A stretch of DNA of 64,000 nt, taken from contig CP046174.1 in assembly GCA_017161075.1 (NCBI GenBank), positions 2,108,001 through 2,172,000 of the forward strand. Direction: 5' to 3'. The position numbers were made by a program, and so were the translations under genes. Every line of letters begins with the position of its first letter. The stretch's first letter is position 1. Below the pieces are notes generated by a model. The model did no database searches and was not told the DNA's origin. It saw nothing but the letters and a program-made list of their open reading frames with translations. Shown here one piece after another: positions 38,586-47,800 of the stretch. This DNA is from Erysipelotrichaceae bacterium 66202529. GTDB taxonomy: Bacteria; Bacillota_I; Bacilli_A; Erysipelotrichales; Erysipelotrichaceae.

Positions 38586-39276
38586 CATGAAGCATTTAGC
38601 TGTATGGCGTATGCTGATGCTGCTGGTTCATTATTTTGTAGGCTATCTGTATGTATACCGTATCATAGCAACGAAAATTACGCTGGCTGTAGACCCTGAC
38701 GCAACGATTTTACTGCCCTCCGTACAGCTTGCCATTTATCTGTTTACTGCTAGTGTGGCGATGGCTCTGGCCTGGCCAAGCCTGCAAAATTCCTGGGTGC
38801 GGTTTCGGGAGCACACACAGTCCAACCTGAAAATGAGTGCCTATCTGGTTGTTGTGATTTTAGCCGTCAACATGGTGCTTTCTTTGTTGATCGGACTTCT
38901 GACACAGACCGGTAACAGTGTCAATCAGGAGGAAATCCGCAATGCAAGCACAGTGCTTCCGCTGATGACGATATTATCGACGTGTGTGTTTGCGCCGATT
39001 ATTGAGGAAACAGTGTTTCGTGCCGGCGCATTTTCCTGTCTGCGGGGCAAGATGGGCTTTTGGATAGCAGCGCTGATCAGCAGCATTCTGTTTGGCTCCA
39101 TCCATATCGTGGATTCGCTTCTGGCAGGAAACCTGGTGGATGTAAGCTATCTGCTGGTATATGCCGGAATCGGCATGGTACTGGCTTATGGATATGAGAA
39201 AAGCTCTTCCTGCATGGTACCCTGTGTGGTACATGCCGCAAACAATATCATATCCATGCTTTTTATGCTTTTATAA
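38575..39276 (+). CDS. CPBP family intramembrane metalloprotease
   Basis: A 233-residue membrane protein with about seven helices and the three motifs of the CPBP/Abi family (CAAX prenyl protease 2-like): EETVFRAG (EExxxR), FGSIHI (FxxxH) and HAANN (HxxxN type). These residues bind the catalytic zinc or activate water within the membrane. Bacterial members act in regulated proteolysis or bacteriocin immunity; no bacteriocin gene is nearby. The start overlaps the end of mnmA and has GGAGAG upstream, so it is probably coexpressed. Confidence 0.88.
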   Translation: MKNNMKHLAVWRMLMLLVHYFVGYLYVYRIIATKITLAVDPDATILLPSVQLAIYLFTASVAMALAWPSLQNSWVRFREHTQSNLKMSAYLVVVILAVNMVLSLLIGLLTQTGNSVNQEEIRNASTVLPLMTILSTCVFAPIIEETVFRAGAFSCLRGKMGFWIAALISSILFGSIHIVDSLLAGNLVDVSYLLVYAGIGMVLAYGYEKSSSCMVPCVVHAANNIISMLFMLL

Positions 39277-39297
39277 TACGATTGCAGAGGTAAGCAA

Positions 39298-41469
39298 ATG
39301 GACGAAGAAGATATCATTTTAAAGGCAAAGCATCTGCATACGATTTTTCGCAACGATTCCAATGGATATACCGTTGCGAAATTTGTTACATATGATGCCA
39401 ATGAAGAGGATTTTACAGCTACCGGATATTTTGGGGAGCTGAATGAGGATGTACTATATAAGCTGCACGGTGATTATGTGGATCATCCACGCTACGGTAT
39501 GCAGTTTCAGGTGACGGCGTATGAAAAAATGATGCCTAATGATGAAAGCACACTGATCCGTTATTTTTCCAGCTCTCTGTTTCCAGGAATCGGCAGACAG
39601 ACGGCCAAAGCGATTGTCGATTGTCTGGGTGAGGACGCAATCGAAATCATCAAGGCAGATCATGAGGTGCTGAAGCAGGTAGGCGCCTTGAATGCAAGAA
39701 AGCGCGCTTCTATTATTCAGGGGATCATGGAGCATGAGGAGGCGGATGATTCCGTCGTATTTTTTACACGTATGGGAATCAGTGTGAAAACCATCATGAA
39801 GATGGAGGCTGCATATGGAAATGAAATGATTTCACTGGTGAAGGAAAATCCTTATCGACTGATTGAGGAAATTGACGGGATTGGATTCAAGACAGCGGAT
39901 AAGCTGGCAAAGGAGCTGCAGTTTGCGGATGATCATCCTTACCGTATCAAAGCAGTGATTTTATCCTGCGTACTGGATTTGTGTATGGCAAGTGGGGATA
40001 CGTATACCGGTCTGGAACAGATTCAGAAGCGGTTTCGCAAGGAATATGACGGCTCTGTCGATATAGATGCTTATCTGGAGGAGCTGCAGATGGATCGTCT
40101 GATCATGATGGAGGACGGCCGTATCTATCATCATACCCAGTACGATGCACAAAATGGAATCGCCTCCTTTCTGGCGGGCTTTCCTTACCGTGATGCAGAG
40201 GAAGAAATCAGCTTTGATCCAGAGGATATTGAGTTGATGGAACAAAAGCTTCATATCCGCTATGAAGAAAAGCAGAAGGAGGCTATTGCCACCTTTTTCA
40301 GGGAGCCCTTTCTGATTCTGACAGGAGGCCCGGGTACAGGAAAGACAACGATCGTAAAGGGGATTCTGGATTTATATCAGCGCTATTATCCGTCCGATAC
40401 GATTGCGCTTTGTGCACCGACCGGAAGAGCTGCAAAGCGTCTGAGCGAGCTGAGCTCCACTGCCGCAACGACAATCCATTCCCTTCTCAAATGGGATTTG
40501 GAAACGAATACCTTTCTGGTAAATGATAAGGAGCCGATACAGGCTGATCTGTTAATTATTGATGAGTTTTCCATGGTGGATCAGTGGCTGTTCTACCATC
40601 TGCTCAGAGCATGCCGTCTGGTAAAGAAAATCGTTGTAATCGGAGATGAGGATCAGCTGCCAAGTGTAGGCTGCGGCTGTGTGCTGAAGGATCTGATTGA
40701 AAGCGCGTGCTTTCCCCTGGTGCGTCTGAATAAGATTTTCCGCCAGAGTGAGGGAAGTGATGTCGTGACACTGGCGCATCAGATTCGAGAAGGACATGCG
40801 GACATACTGGAGCATGCTAAGGATATCGCTTTTTTTGAATGTCAGAATTATGAAGTTCGTGACTTAATTTTAAGTGTCGTATCCAATGCGCTGGATAAAG
40901 GCTATGATCCGAAGGAAATCCAGGTGCTGGCGCCGATGTATGGTGGAGTGGCGGGTATCGATGCGTTAAATAATGCATTGCAGAAAATGATGAATCCCTC
41001 AGATCCGTATAAAAAAGAGCTGAAGGTCGGATACCGCCTCTTTCGTGAGCATGATAAAATACTTCAGCTGAAAAACCAGCCGGAGGATGAGGTGTATAAC
41101 GGAGATATCGGAGAAATCGTAGAAATCAGCTTCCGTGACGACAATGTACATCAGAAAAACTGTATTACAGCGGATTTTGACGGTATATTTGTAGAGTACA
41201 GCGGTGAACAGATTTATAATATCACACATGCCTATGCGACTTCGATTCATAAGGCACAGGGCAGTGAATACGCAATCGTGATCATGCCAATTGTAAAGGA
41301 TTACCGCTATATGCTGCAGAAGCGTCTGATCTATACCGGTGTAACGCGTGCGAAAAAAAGTCTGGTGCTGCTGGGGGAAAAAGAGGTTTTCCTGCATGCG
41401 TTGCAGGTGGAGGACCGCCATATACGAAAAAGCACACTGCAGGAGAAAATAAAGGAAATGATGGGATAA
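39298..41469 (+). CDS. recD2: RecD-like DNA helicase RecD2
   Basis: A 723-residue superfamily 1B 5'-3' DNA helicase acting in repair and replication fork maintenance. The N-terminal part includes two helix-hairpin-helix-like segments (FPGIGRQTAKAIVDCLG and EIDGIGFKTADKLAKEL), typical of RecD2. Walker A is GGPGTGKTT, motif II is IIDEFSMVD, motif III is VVIGDEDQLPSVG, and ATSIHKAQGSEYAIV followed by YTGVTRAKK form the C-terminal motifs. No recB or recC is adjacent, which fits RecD2. Its location near alaS is conserved in Firmicutes. Confidence 0.95.
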   Translation: MDEEDIILKAKHLHTIFRNDSNGYTVAKFVTYDANEEDFTATGYFGELNEDVLYKLHGDYVDHPRYGMQFQVTAYEKMMPNDESTLIRYFSSSLFPGIGRQTAKAIVDCLGEDAIEIIKADHEVLKQVGALNARKRASIIQGIMEHEEADDSVVFFTRMGISVKTIMKMEAAYGNEMISLVKENPYRLIEEIDGIGFKTADKLAKELQFADDHPYRIKAVILSCVLDLCMASGDTYTGLEQIQKRFRKEYDGSVDIDAYLEELQMDRLIMMEDGRIYHHTQYDAQNGIASFLAGFPYRDAEEEISFDPEDIELMEQKLHIRYEEKQKEAIATFFREPFLILTGGPGTGKTTIVKGILDLYQRYYPSDTIALCAPTGRAAKRLSELSSTAATTIHSLLKWDLETNTFLVNDKEPIQADLLIIDEFSMVDQWLFYHLLRACRLVKKIVVIGDEDQLPSVGCGCVLKDLIESACFPLVRLNKIFRQSEGSDVVTLAHQIREGHADILEHAKDIAFFECQNYEVRDLILSVVSNALDKGYDPKEIQVLAPMYGGVAGIDALNNALQKMMNPSDPYKKELKVGYRLFREHDKILQLKNQPEDEVYNGDIGEIVEISFRDDNVHQKNCITADFDGIFVEYSGEQIYNITHAYATSIHKAQGSEYAIVIMPIVKDYRYMLQKRLIYTGVTRAKKSLVLLGEKEVFLHALQVEDRHIRKSTLQEKIKEMMG

Positions 41470-41512
41470 GAAGCCTGTGAGTATCCATACTATCAGTGAT
41501 AGGAGTGATACT

Positions 41513-41689
41513 ATGAACAAGTGTGTCGTTGCAGCCCTGATGGGACTGGCTGTCGGTATGTATATCGGATACAGTCAGGAGGAAGGCATTGAGGATCTCT
41601 GCCGTGAATCTAGAAGGAAAAAGAAAAAGGTTATGAAGAAAATGCATAAGACCTACGATCATTTATGTGATTGTATGGATCTGGATTAA
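41513..41689 (+). CDS. Small single-pass membrane protein, 58 aa
   Basis: A small protein with one membrane helix (VVAALMGLAVGMYIGY) followed by an acidic turn and a very basic stretch (RRKKKKVMKKM), ending in Cys- and Asp-containing residues. It resembles YtxH-type small proteins in layout, but I do not recognise the family. AGGAGTGAT is placed perfectly before the ATG, which supports it being real. It sits between recD2 and the AI-2E-family permease, and a weak terminator follows directly. Confidence 0.65.
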   Translation: MNKCVVAALMGLAVGMYIGYSQEEGIEDLCRESRRKKKKVMKKMHKTYDHLCDCMDLD

Positions 41690-41711
41690 CCCCGTTGCGG
41701 GTTTTTCTTTT
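41688..41711 (+). terminator. Weak terminator-like hairpin abutting a start codon
   Basis: CCCG-TTG-CGGG is followed by TTTTTCTTTT and then directly by the ATG of the next gene. The stem is only four GC pairs plus flanking A-T pairs, so efficiency is uncertain. Confidence 0.45.
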
Positions 41712-42809
41712 ATGAGACTGATGCATTATCTGGATTCTCTGACCCAGCTATGCCGGAAGCTGCTTGTTCCCCTGGCTTTTGCATTACTCCTTGTTTTACT
41801 GCTGAAACAGATGCAGCTTTATGACTGGCTGGTGGATATATACAACAGCTGTCTGCCGGTTTTTATGGGTGTGGTCATTGCATTTCTGCTTCAGCCCTTG
41901 ATTGACCGTCTGCAGCAGCATACTTCCAAAAAAATGGCGGTTATGCTTGTATATATTGGCATCGCACTTCTTCTGGCAGTGTTTGTGATCGGTATGATTC
42001 CCATTATCTACCGGCAGGTTATGGATTTCGCTGCAGTGCTTCCGGTATGGATGAAGCACCTGGAGGCCTTTCTTGACCGGTATCATATCGCTATCGGCAA
42101 TCTGGATACCCTGAAGGAAAAATATTTACAGGAGGGGTATATTATCGTAATCGATTCCCTGCGTAATACGATGAGCACGGCAACTAATTACGGAATTGCA
42201 TATATAACAGCCTTCTTTATATCGATTGATCTGGATTTCTGGAAGCGGACCGCAAAAAAGGTAATACCGAATCTTCATCAGTTTTCCACCTTTTATCTGA
42301 CGATGAGCAACATCGTTTATCAGTATCTGGTAGGCACCTTTCTGGATATGCTGTTTATTGTGGTGAGTGTTGGAATTACACTGTATCTCTTAGCCTTTCC
42401 CAACGCCTTGCTGTATGCTGTCATACTTGCCTTACTGAATTTATTTCCCTATGTGGGGGCAACCTTCGGACTGATTCTGATTGCGATTGTAGGAGCATTG
42501 AGCTATCCGGTGTTTCCTTTTCTGGCCTTTGCCATCGTGTGGACGATCCAGCAGGTAGAATCCAATTTCATACAGCCGATGATTTTTAACCGGACGATGA
42601 ATGTCCGCCCGATCCTCACCTTTGTTTTCATCTTTATCTCGGAAGCCTTTTTCGGTGTTGTCGGGGTGATTCTCTCTCCTATATTTGCCGCCATTGCCCA
42701 GATTGCGTTTCGCAGCTGGCTGCATGCAAAAACAAGTGACAGGGTTGGTGAATGGGAGGATATCTGGCAGGATTTTGATGAAGCGATGCAGCAGGAAGAA
42801 TATGAATAA
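41712..42809 (+). CDS. AI-2E/PerM family membrane protein
   Basis: A 365-residue membrane protein with about seven or eight helices, including the family pattern GVVIAFLLQPLIDRL near the N-terminus and NLFPYVGATFGLILI, QQVESNFIQPMIFNRTMNVRP and VGVILSPIFAAI in the second half. The family is called AI-2E transporter (formerly UPF0118), though members also include Na+/H+ antiporters, so the role is open. The start is uncertain: this ATG has no Shine-Dalgarno and touches a hairpin; an in-frame GTG at 41667 inside the preceding gene is the alternative. An alaS-linked permease of this family is common in Firmicutes. Confidence 0.85.
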   Translation: MRLMHYLDSLTQLCRKLLVPLAFALLLVLLLKQMQLYDWLVDIYNSCLPVFMGVVIAFLLQPLIDRLQQHTSKKMAVMLVYIGIALLLAVFVIGMIPIIYRQVMDFAAVLPVWMKHLEAFLDRYHIAIGNLDTLKEKYLQEGYIIVIDSLRNTMSTATNYGIAYITAFFISIDLDFWKRTAKKVIPNLHQFSTFYLTMSNIVYQYLVGTFLDMLFIVVSVGITLYLLAFPNALLYAVILALLNLFPYVGATFGLILIAIVGALSYPVFPFLAFAIVWTIQQVESNFIQPMIFNRTMNVRPILTFVFIFISEAFFGVVGVILSPIFAAIAQIAFRSWLHAKTSDRVGEWEDIWQDFDEAMQQEEYE

Positions 42810-42814
42810 AATAT

Positions 42815-42843
42815 TTGCACTGTGTTTTGGTTTTTGTTATAAT
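42815..42843 (+). promoter_or_regulatory. Promoter of alaS
   Basis: TTGCAC (42815-42820) and TATAAT (42838-42843) are spaced by 17 bases; the -10 is also extended (TGTTATAAT). Confidence 0.8.
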
Positions 42844-42861
42844 GATTACGTTCATCAGGAC

Positions 42862-43067
42862 GATGAAAAAGAGGAGTACATCAGGGTAGCCATTGCAGAG
42901 AGAAAGCGGCGGGTGAAAGCTTTCATGGTGAACGGTGGAAGCTGCTTTGGAGTTCTGCGCGTATCTGGCGTTAAAAGAGTAAGTGAGTGTGCCTGTGGAT
43001 ATATACACGGGTGAACTGGGATGGTACCGCGTATACTATACGTTCCTGGATTCGGGAGCGTTTTTTT
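42862..43067 (+). promoter_or_regulatory. T-box riboswitch, predicted alanine-specific (GCU specifier)
   Basis: The T-box sequence GGGATGGTACCGCG (43018-43031) precedes a terminator stem CGTTCC/GGGAGCG with seven T. In Stem I the AGTA S-turn (42874-42877) is followed by CATC that pairs with GGTG, and the 3' side reads GAA-GCT-G before CTTT, which pairs with an upstream AAAG. The predicted specifier is GCT at 42941-42943, an alanine codon, matching the gene controlled. Confidence 0.8.
43041..43067 (+). terminator. T-box regulated terminator of alaS
   Basis: The CGTTCC/GGGAGCG hairpin with seven T competes with the T-box antiterminator and lies 24 bases before the start codon. Confidence 0.8.
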
Positions 43068-43090
43068 ATGCTTATAAGGAGGATACAAAC

Positions 43091-45718
43091 ATGAAACAAT
43101 TAACTGGAAGTCAGATTCGTCAGATGTTTCTGGATTACTTTAAAAGCCAGGGACATATGATTGAGCCAGGAGCAAGCCTGGTGCCTCACAACGATCCAAC
43201 GCTGCTTTGGATCAATGCCGGTGTTGCGGCTTTGAAAAAGTATTTTGACGGAAGTGAAAAGCCGAAGAATAACCGGATTGCGAATGCACAAAAGTCCATT
43301 CGTACCAATGATATTGAGAATGTAGGAAAGACAGCGCGTCACCATACGTTCTTTGAAATGCTTGGTAATTTTTCTATCGGTGATTATTTCAAGGAGGAGG
43401 CAATACCGTTTGCCTGGGAGTTTTTGACAAGTCCTGAATGGATTGGTTTTCCAAAGGAGAAGCTGTATGTTTCTGTATATACGGATGATGCGGATGCGTA
43501 TCGTATCTGGACAGAGGTGTGTAAGGTAGATCCTTCTCACATTTTAAAAACGGACGATAATTTCTGGGAAATCGGTGAAGGGCCGGGCGGACCGGACAGT
43601 GAAATCTTCTATGACCGTGGAGAAGCGTATGACCCGCAGGGCCTGGGTGAGCGTCTGTTTTTTGAGGAGCTGGAGAATGATCGCTACATTGAGGTCTGGA
43701 ATGTTGTATTCTCCCAGTTTGATTGCAAGCCGGAGCTTGACCGTAAAGAATATAAGGAGCTTCCACAGAAAAACATCGATACCGGAATGGGACTGGAGCG
43801 TCTGGTTTGTCTGGTACAGGGTGGAGAAACCAATTTCGACACGGATCTGTTTTTACCGATTATTCATGCGACGGAGCAGTATACAAGCCTGCGCTATGCG
43901 GATGCCGAAAATAAGATGGCATTTCGTGTTATTGCAGACCATATCCGTACGGTAACCTTTGCTTTGGCGGATGGTGCGCTGTTCTCCAATGAGGGTAGAG
44001 GGTATGTGCTGCGCCGTGTGCTGCGCCGCGGTGTGCGTTTTGCGAAGAAGCTGAATATTCAGGGCGCATTTATGTACAAACTGGTTCCGGTGGTCTATGA
44101 TATCATGAAGGATTATTATCCGTATCTGGAAGAAAAGCTGGACTATATCGCACGGCTGGTAAAGGCGGAAGAGGAACGCTTCCATGCGACGCTGGCAGAT
44201 GGTGAAAAGTTGCTGCTGCAGGTGATGGAGGAGAAAAAGGACAGTCATGTAATCGACGGAAAGACAGCATTTAAGCTGTATGATACTTATGGCTTTCCGC
44301 TGGAGCTGACGGTGGAGATTGCTCAGGAGAGTGGATACAGTATTGATAAGGATGGCTTTGATGCAGAGATGCAGCAGCAAAGAGAGCGCGCACGTGCAGC
44401 GCGTGAGGCTGCAGAATCCATGGGAAGTCAGTCCATTGATCTGATGGAATTCACCAGGGAGAGCACCTTTATCGGATATGATGTCCGGCATACCTCAGCT
44501 ATGGTAATCGCTCTGTTTAAGGACGGTGTCAGGGTGGATGCCATCAGCGATGAGGGGGATGTAATCTTTGATACGACCGTATTCTATGCGGAAAGCGGTG
44601 GTCAGGTAGGTGACAGCGGTACACTTCGTGCAGAGGGTGTGCAGGCTGTTGTGAACAATACAACCAAGGCTCCGCATAAGCAGCACCTGTCCCATGTGGT
44701 TATCACAGAGGGGGAACTGCGTGTGAAGGATACAGTTACTCTGCAGGTGGATGAGCGCAAACGCGATATCATTACGAGCAATCACTCCTGTACGCATCTG
44801 CTGCAGAGTGCGCTGAAGCAGGTTGTGGGAACGCATATCCAGCAGGCAGGAAGCTTTGTCAGCGAGGAATATCTGCGCTTTGACTTTACACATTATGAAA
44901 AGGTGAATGAGGAACAGCTGAAGGAAATCGAGCAGCTTGTGAATCAGTATATCAGTGCTCATTATACAGTAAGTAAGGTGGAAATGCCGATTGAGGAAGC
45001 AAAGAAAAGCGGGGCAACAGCTTTATTCGATGAAAAATACGGGGATGTCGTCCGGGTTGTTACGATGGGGGATGTATCCAAGGAATTCTGCGGCGGCTGT
45101 CATGTGAACAATACGCAGGAAATCGGTGTCTGCAAAATCATCAGCGAAGAAAGCATCGGCTCCGGTATCCGCCGTATCACTGCAAAGACAGGCTATGATG
45201 CCTATTATGAATTTGCGAAGGAGGATGCTACGCTGCACAGTATAGCAGCTGATCTGAAGCTGAAGGGAATTTCCAAGGTGGAGGAAAAGGTAGTGCAGCT
45301 GCTGGATGAAGCTGCTCAGCTGAAAAAGGAGCTGGCAGCTTTACAGGCTTCCATGTTCGCATTGAAGGCCAATGATCTTGTTCATAAGATGCAGCCGCTC
45401 AACAACCGCCAGGTGCTGATCGAGCGTGTGGATGGAGCGGATGCGAAAGCGTTGAAGGATATTGTTTCCAATATCCGCTCACAAAAGGAAAACTGTATCG
45501 TATTCCTGGCAGCTGTCAAGGATGACAGGGTTACCTTTGTCGCTGGTGCGGATGCACTTGCAGTACAAAGCGGTATTAAGTGTGGCGATCTGGTGCGTGA
45601 GGCTGCTGTTATCTGCGGTGGAAAGGGCGGCGGACGCCCGGATATGGCGCAGTCTGGAGGAAAAGATGCTTCCAAGGTGGAGGAAGCCCTGCATTTAATC
45701 AAAAATATGCTGTCATAA
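43091..45718 (+). CDS. alaS: Alanyl-tRNA synthetase
   Basis: An 875-residue class II synthetase. The N-terminal catalytic domain begins LTGSQIRQMFLDYFKSQGH with motif 2 around RTNDIENVGKTARHHTFFEMLGNFSIGDYF. The editing domain carries NHSCTHLLQ (HxxxH) and GGCHV zinc-binding residues, and the C-terminal C-Ala domain ends in GGKGGGRPDMAQSGG. Full length for the family. AAGGAGG precedes the ATG; an upstream in-frame start would lie in the T-box. It heads a conserved run with ireB, ruvX, DUF1292, mltG, udk and greA. Confidence 0.97.
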   Translation: MKQLTGSQIRQMFLDYFKSQGHMIEPGASLVPHNDPTLLWINAGVAALKKYFDGSEKPKNNRIANAQKSIRTNDIENVGKTARHHTFFEMLGNFSIGDYFKEEAIPFAWEFLTSPEWIGFPKEKLYVSVYTDDADAYRIWTEVCKVDPSHILKTDDNFWEIGEGPGGPDSEIFYDRGEAYDPQGLGERLFFEELENDRYIEVWNVVFSQFDCKPELDRKEYKELPQKNIDTGMGLERLVCLVQGGETNFDTDLFLPIIHATEQYTSLRYADAENKMAFRVIADHIRTVTFALADGALFSNEGRGYVLRRVLRRGVRFAKKLNIQGAFMYKLVPVVYDIMKDYYPYLEEKLDYIARLVKAEEERFHATLADGEKLLLQVMEEKKDSHVIDGKTAFKLYDTYGFPLELTVEIAQESGYSIDKDGFDAEMQQQRERARAAREAAESMGSQSIDLMEFTRESTFIGYDVRHTSAMVIALFKDGVRVDAISDEGDVIFDTTVFYAESGGQVGDSGTLRAEGVQAVVNNTTKAPHKQHLSHVVITEGELRVKDTVTLQVDERKRDIITSNHSCTHLLQSALKQVVGTHIQQAGSFVSEEYLRFDFTHYEKVNEEQLKEIEQLVNQYISAHYTVSKVEMPIEEAKKSGATALFDEKYGDVVRVVTMGDVSKEFCGGCHVNNTQEIGVCKIISEESIGSGIRRITAKTGYDAYYEFAKEDATLHSIAADLKLKGISKVEEKVVQLLDEAAQLKKELAALQASMFALKANDLVHKMQPLNNRQVLIERVDGADAKALKDIVSNIRSQKENCIVFLAAVKDDRVTFVAGADALAVQSGIKCGDLVREAAVICGGKGGGRPDMAQSGGKDASKVEEALHLIKNMLS

Positions 45719-45779
45719 GGCTTTCAATTTTGCATAAAGTAGGATAAAATAAAGGAAGAAAACAAAAGGAGGTAATACT

Positions 45780-46037
45780 ATGAGAGATATCACGGAAACG
45801 ATGTCTTTTAAATCGGATGATTTAAAAAGAGACAATATCAAGCATGTATTACGCTTAGTCAAAGAGGCATTGGATGAAAGAGGGTATAATTCGGTGAACC
45901 AGCTGGCAGGCTATCTGATCAGCAATGATCCGGCATATATTTCATCTCACAACAATGCACGTACGATCATTCAGAGTGTGGAACGCTATGAGATCATTGA
46001 GGAACTGGTAAGAGCTTACCTGGAAGAGGATAAGTAA
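45780..46037 (+). CDS. ireB: IreB family regulatory phosphoprotein (UPF0297)
   Basis: An 85-residue protein. The sequence ITETMSFKSDDL at the N-terminus and YNSVNQLAGYLISNDPAYISSHNNAR match the UPF0297/IreB family, whose Enterococcus member is phosphorylated on Thr by the PASTA kinase IreK and influences cephalosporin resistance. The two Thr residues in ITETM are the likely phosphosites by homology. The kinase is not in the window. GGAGG precedes the start and the stop overlaps ruvX by one base. Confidence 0.93.
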   Translation: MRDITETMSFKSDDLKRDNIKHVLRLVKEALDERGYNSVNQLAGYLISNDPAYISSHNNARTIIQSVERYEIIEELVRAYLEEDK

Positions 46038-46450
46038 TGCGCATATTGGGACTGGATCTGGGCAGCAAGACACTGGGCGTCAGTGTCAGCGATGCACTTG
46101 GCATGATTGCACGGCCGGTGGAGACGATCCGCTTTGAAAGCGATGATTATGACGCCGCATTTGAACAGGTGCAGAAATACATAAAAGAATTTCAGGTAAC
46201 AACCGCAGTGCTTGGTCTTCCGAAGCATATGAACGGCGATGTTGGCATACGCGGGGAGATTTCTGTCATGTTTAAGGAAAAGCTGGAGACTCTCGGTCTG
46301 GAGGTAGTCCTTTGGGATGAACGTCTGACTACGGTTGCGGCAGAGAAGATACTGATCTCTGCAGATGTATCACGGAAGAAACGTAAGAAGATCATTGATC
46401 AGATGGCGGCTGTACAAATTTTGCAGAGCTATCTTGACAGTAAGAACTAG
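46037..46450 (+). CDS. ruvX: RuvX/YqgF family putative Holliday junction resolvase
   Basis: A 137-residue RNase H-fold nuclease, with ILGLDLGSKTLGVSVSDALG at the N-terminus holding the first catalytic Asp, VLGLPKHMNGDVG and LWDERLTTVAAE. It acts in recombination or in pre-16S rRNA end maturation (YqgF). It begins on the last base of ireB, an arrangement seen in most Firmicutes. A small terminator-like hairpin follows. Confidence 0.94.
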   Translation: MRILGLDLGSKTLGVSVSDALGMIARPVETIRFESDDYDAAFEQVQKYIKEFQVTTAVLGLPKHMNGDVGIRGEISVMFKEKLETLGLEVVLWDERLTTVAAEKILISADVSRKKRKKIIDQMAAVQILQSYLDSKN

Positions 46451-46471
46451 GGGCTTGAAAGAGCCCCTTTA
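46450..46471 (+). terminator. Weak intra-operon hairpin
   Basis: GGGGCT and AGCCCC form a tight stem but only three T follow, so it is probably partial attenuation or an RNA end-stabilising hairpin. Confidence 0.45.
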
Positions 46472-46486
46472 TAGGAGGAAAAAACG

Positions 46487-46747
46487 ATGTTGGATTCAAG
46501 CAGTCTGTATGTAAATGATGAAAATGGAAACGAAAAACGGATGGAGATTTTATTCACCTTTGAGGATGAGGATCACGGTAAGAAATATGTGGTGTTCCTG
46601 GATCCTGAAGAGGAGGAGGGGGAAGTATACGCTTCCGCTTATGACGATGACGGAAATCTTATTCCGGTAGAAACGGATGCGGAATGGCAGATGATTGAAG
46701 AAGTGATAGGAGCCTTCCAGGAAGATGAAGACGCAGTTGAAGAATAA
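46487..46747 (+). CDS. DUF1292 family protein (YrzB-like)
   Basis: An 86-residue strongly acidic protein of the DUF1292 family (ILFTFEDEDHGKKYVVFLDPEEE and YASAYDDDGNLIPVETDAEWQMIEEV). Function is unknown, but it is nearly always found between ruvX and mltG. AGGAGG is upstream, and its end overlaps the mltG start by 23 bases. Confidence 0.9.
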   Translation: MLDSSSLYVNDENGNEKRMEILFTFEDEDHGKKYVVFLDPEEEEGEVYASAYDDDGNLIPVETDAEWQMIEEVIGAFQEDEDAVEE

Positions 46748-47792
46748 AAAGGTGCTGATTGCACTCGTCAGCGTATGTATTATCGTAGCCGCTGCCCTTT
46801 CTGTTTTCGTATATTACAAAACCGGCTTGAAGGCAGCAGGCTCAAAAACAGCGGTAACCTTTACCGTGGAGCAGGGGGAAAACAGTGATATCGTGCTGAG
46901 CAGGCTGCAGGAACAAAAGCTGATACGAAACAAGACGGTGGCCAAGCTGTATATGAAATTTCATGGATTGAATGACATTAAGGCAGGAAATTTCAAGCTG
47001 GAGGCGGATTGGGATACACCGCAGATTCTGGAAGCCTTAAATGATGTGAAGCAGGCGGATGCCGGCGATATCAAAATCACGTTTAAGGAGGGCATGTGGG
47101 CAAAGGATGTTGCGGCACTGATCGAGCAGAAAACAGGTGTCAGTAAAAAAGAGCTGCTTGCTTTATGGAACGATGATGCCTATTTGAAAACATTGATAAA
47201 AAAATATTCATTTTTGAACGAGGATATTTTGAATGCTCAGTATAGGGTGAAGCTGGAGGGATATCTGTATCCGGAAACCTACAGCTTTCATAAGGATGCG
47301 ACAGCGAAGGAAATCACGGAAACCTTTCTGAATCAATTTGAAGCAGCGATCAAGCCGTATGAAGCGGATATCAAAAAGAGCAATATGAGCATGCAGGAGC
47401 TGATCACCTTTGCATCGATTGTACAGTATGAGGCAAGCACAAAGACGGACATGGAAATGATCGCCGGCGTTTTTCAAAACCGTATGAAGCTGGGAATGTC
47501 CTTGGACAGCAGTGTGACCGTTTGCTATGTGCTGTATGATGATATGACATCCGGTGAGGATTGTGAGGTCAATACCCATATCGATTCTCCTTACAATACC
47601 TACAAGAATGCCGGGCTTCCCATCGGGCCGATTCTAAATCCGGGGGCGGCTGCAATCGATGCCGTTTTGCATCCCAAGGATAATGACTATTTGTATTTTG
47701 TAGCGGATATTTATGGTGATGGCAAGGTATACTATGCAAAGACGCTGCAGGAGCAGGAAGCAAATATCGATAAGTACAATCTGCGAAAATAG
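46725..47792 (+). CDS. mltG: Endolytic murein transglycosylase MltG
   Basis: A 355-residue membrane-anchored enzyme that cleaves nascent glycan strands, setting their length. One N-terminal helix (VLIALVSVCIIVAAALSVFVYY) is followed by a LysM-like region and the YceG domain. The catalytic Glu should lie in FASIVQYEAS, with GVFQNRMKLGMSLDSSVTVCYVL and SPYNTYKNAGLPIGPILNPG as supporting motifs. The start overlaps the previous gene and has only a weak ribosome binding site, implying coupling. Confidence 0.94.
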   Translation: MKTQLKNKKVLIALVSVCIIVAAALSVFVYYKTGLKAAGSKTAVTFTVEQGENSDIVLSRLQEQKLIRNKTVAKLYMKFHGLNDIKAGNFKLEADWDTPQILEALNDVKQADAGDIKITFKEGMWAKDVAALIEQKTGVSKKELLALWNDDAYLKTLIKKYSFLNEDILNAQYRVKLEGYLYPETYSFHKDATAKEITETFLNQFEAAIKPYEADIKKSNMSMQELITFASIVQYEASTKTDMEMIAGVFQNRMKLGMSLDSSVTVCYVLYDDMTSGEDCEVNTHIDSPYNTYKNAGLPIGPILNPGAAAIDAVLHPKDNDYLYFVADIYGDGKVYYAKTLQEQEANIDKYNLRK

Positions 47793-47800
47793 GTGGAGCT

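Noticed and set aside
41667..41711. GTG start for the AI-2E-family gene
   Set aside because: It lies within the end of the small upstream gene and adds residues unlike the family's start, though it cannot be fully excluded because the chosen ATG lacks a ribosome binding site.
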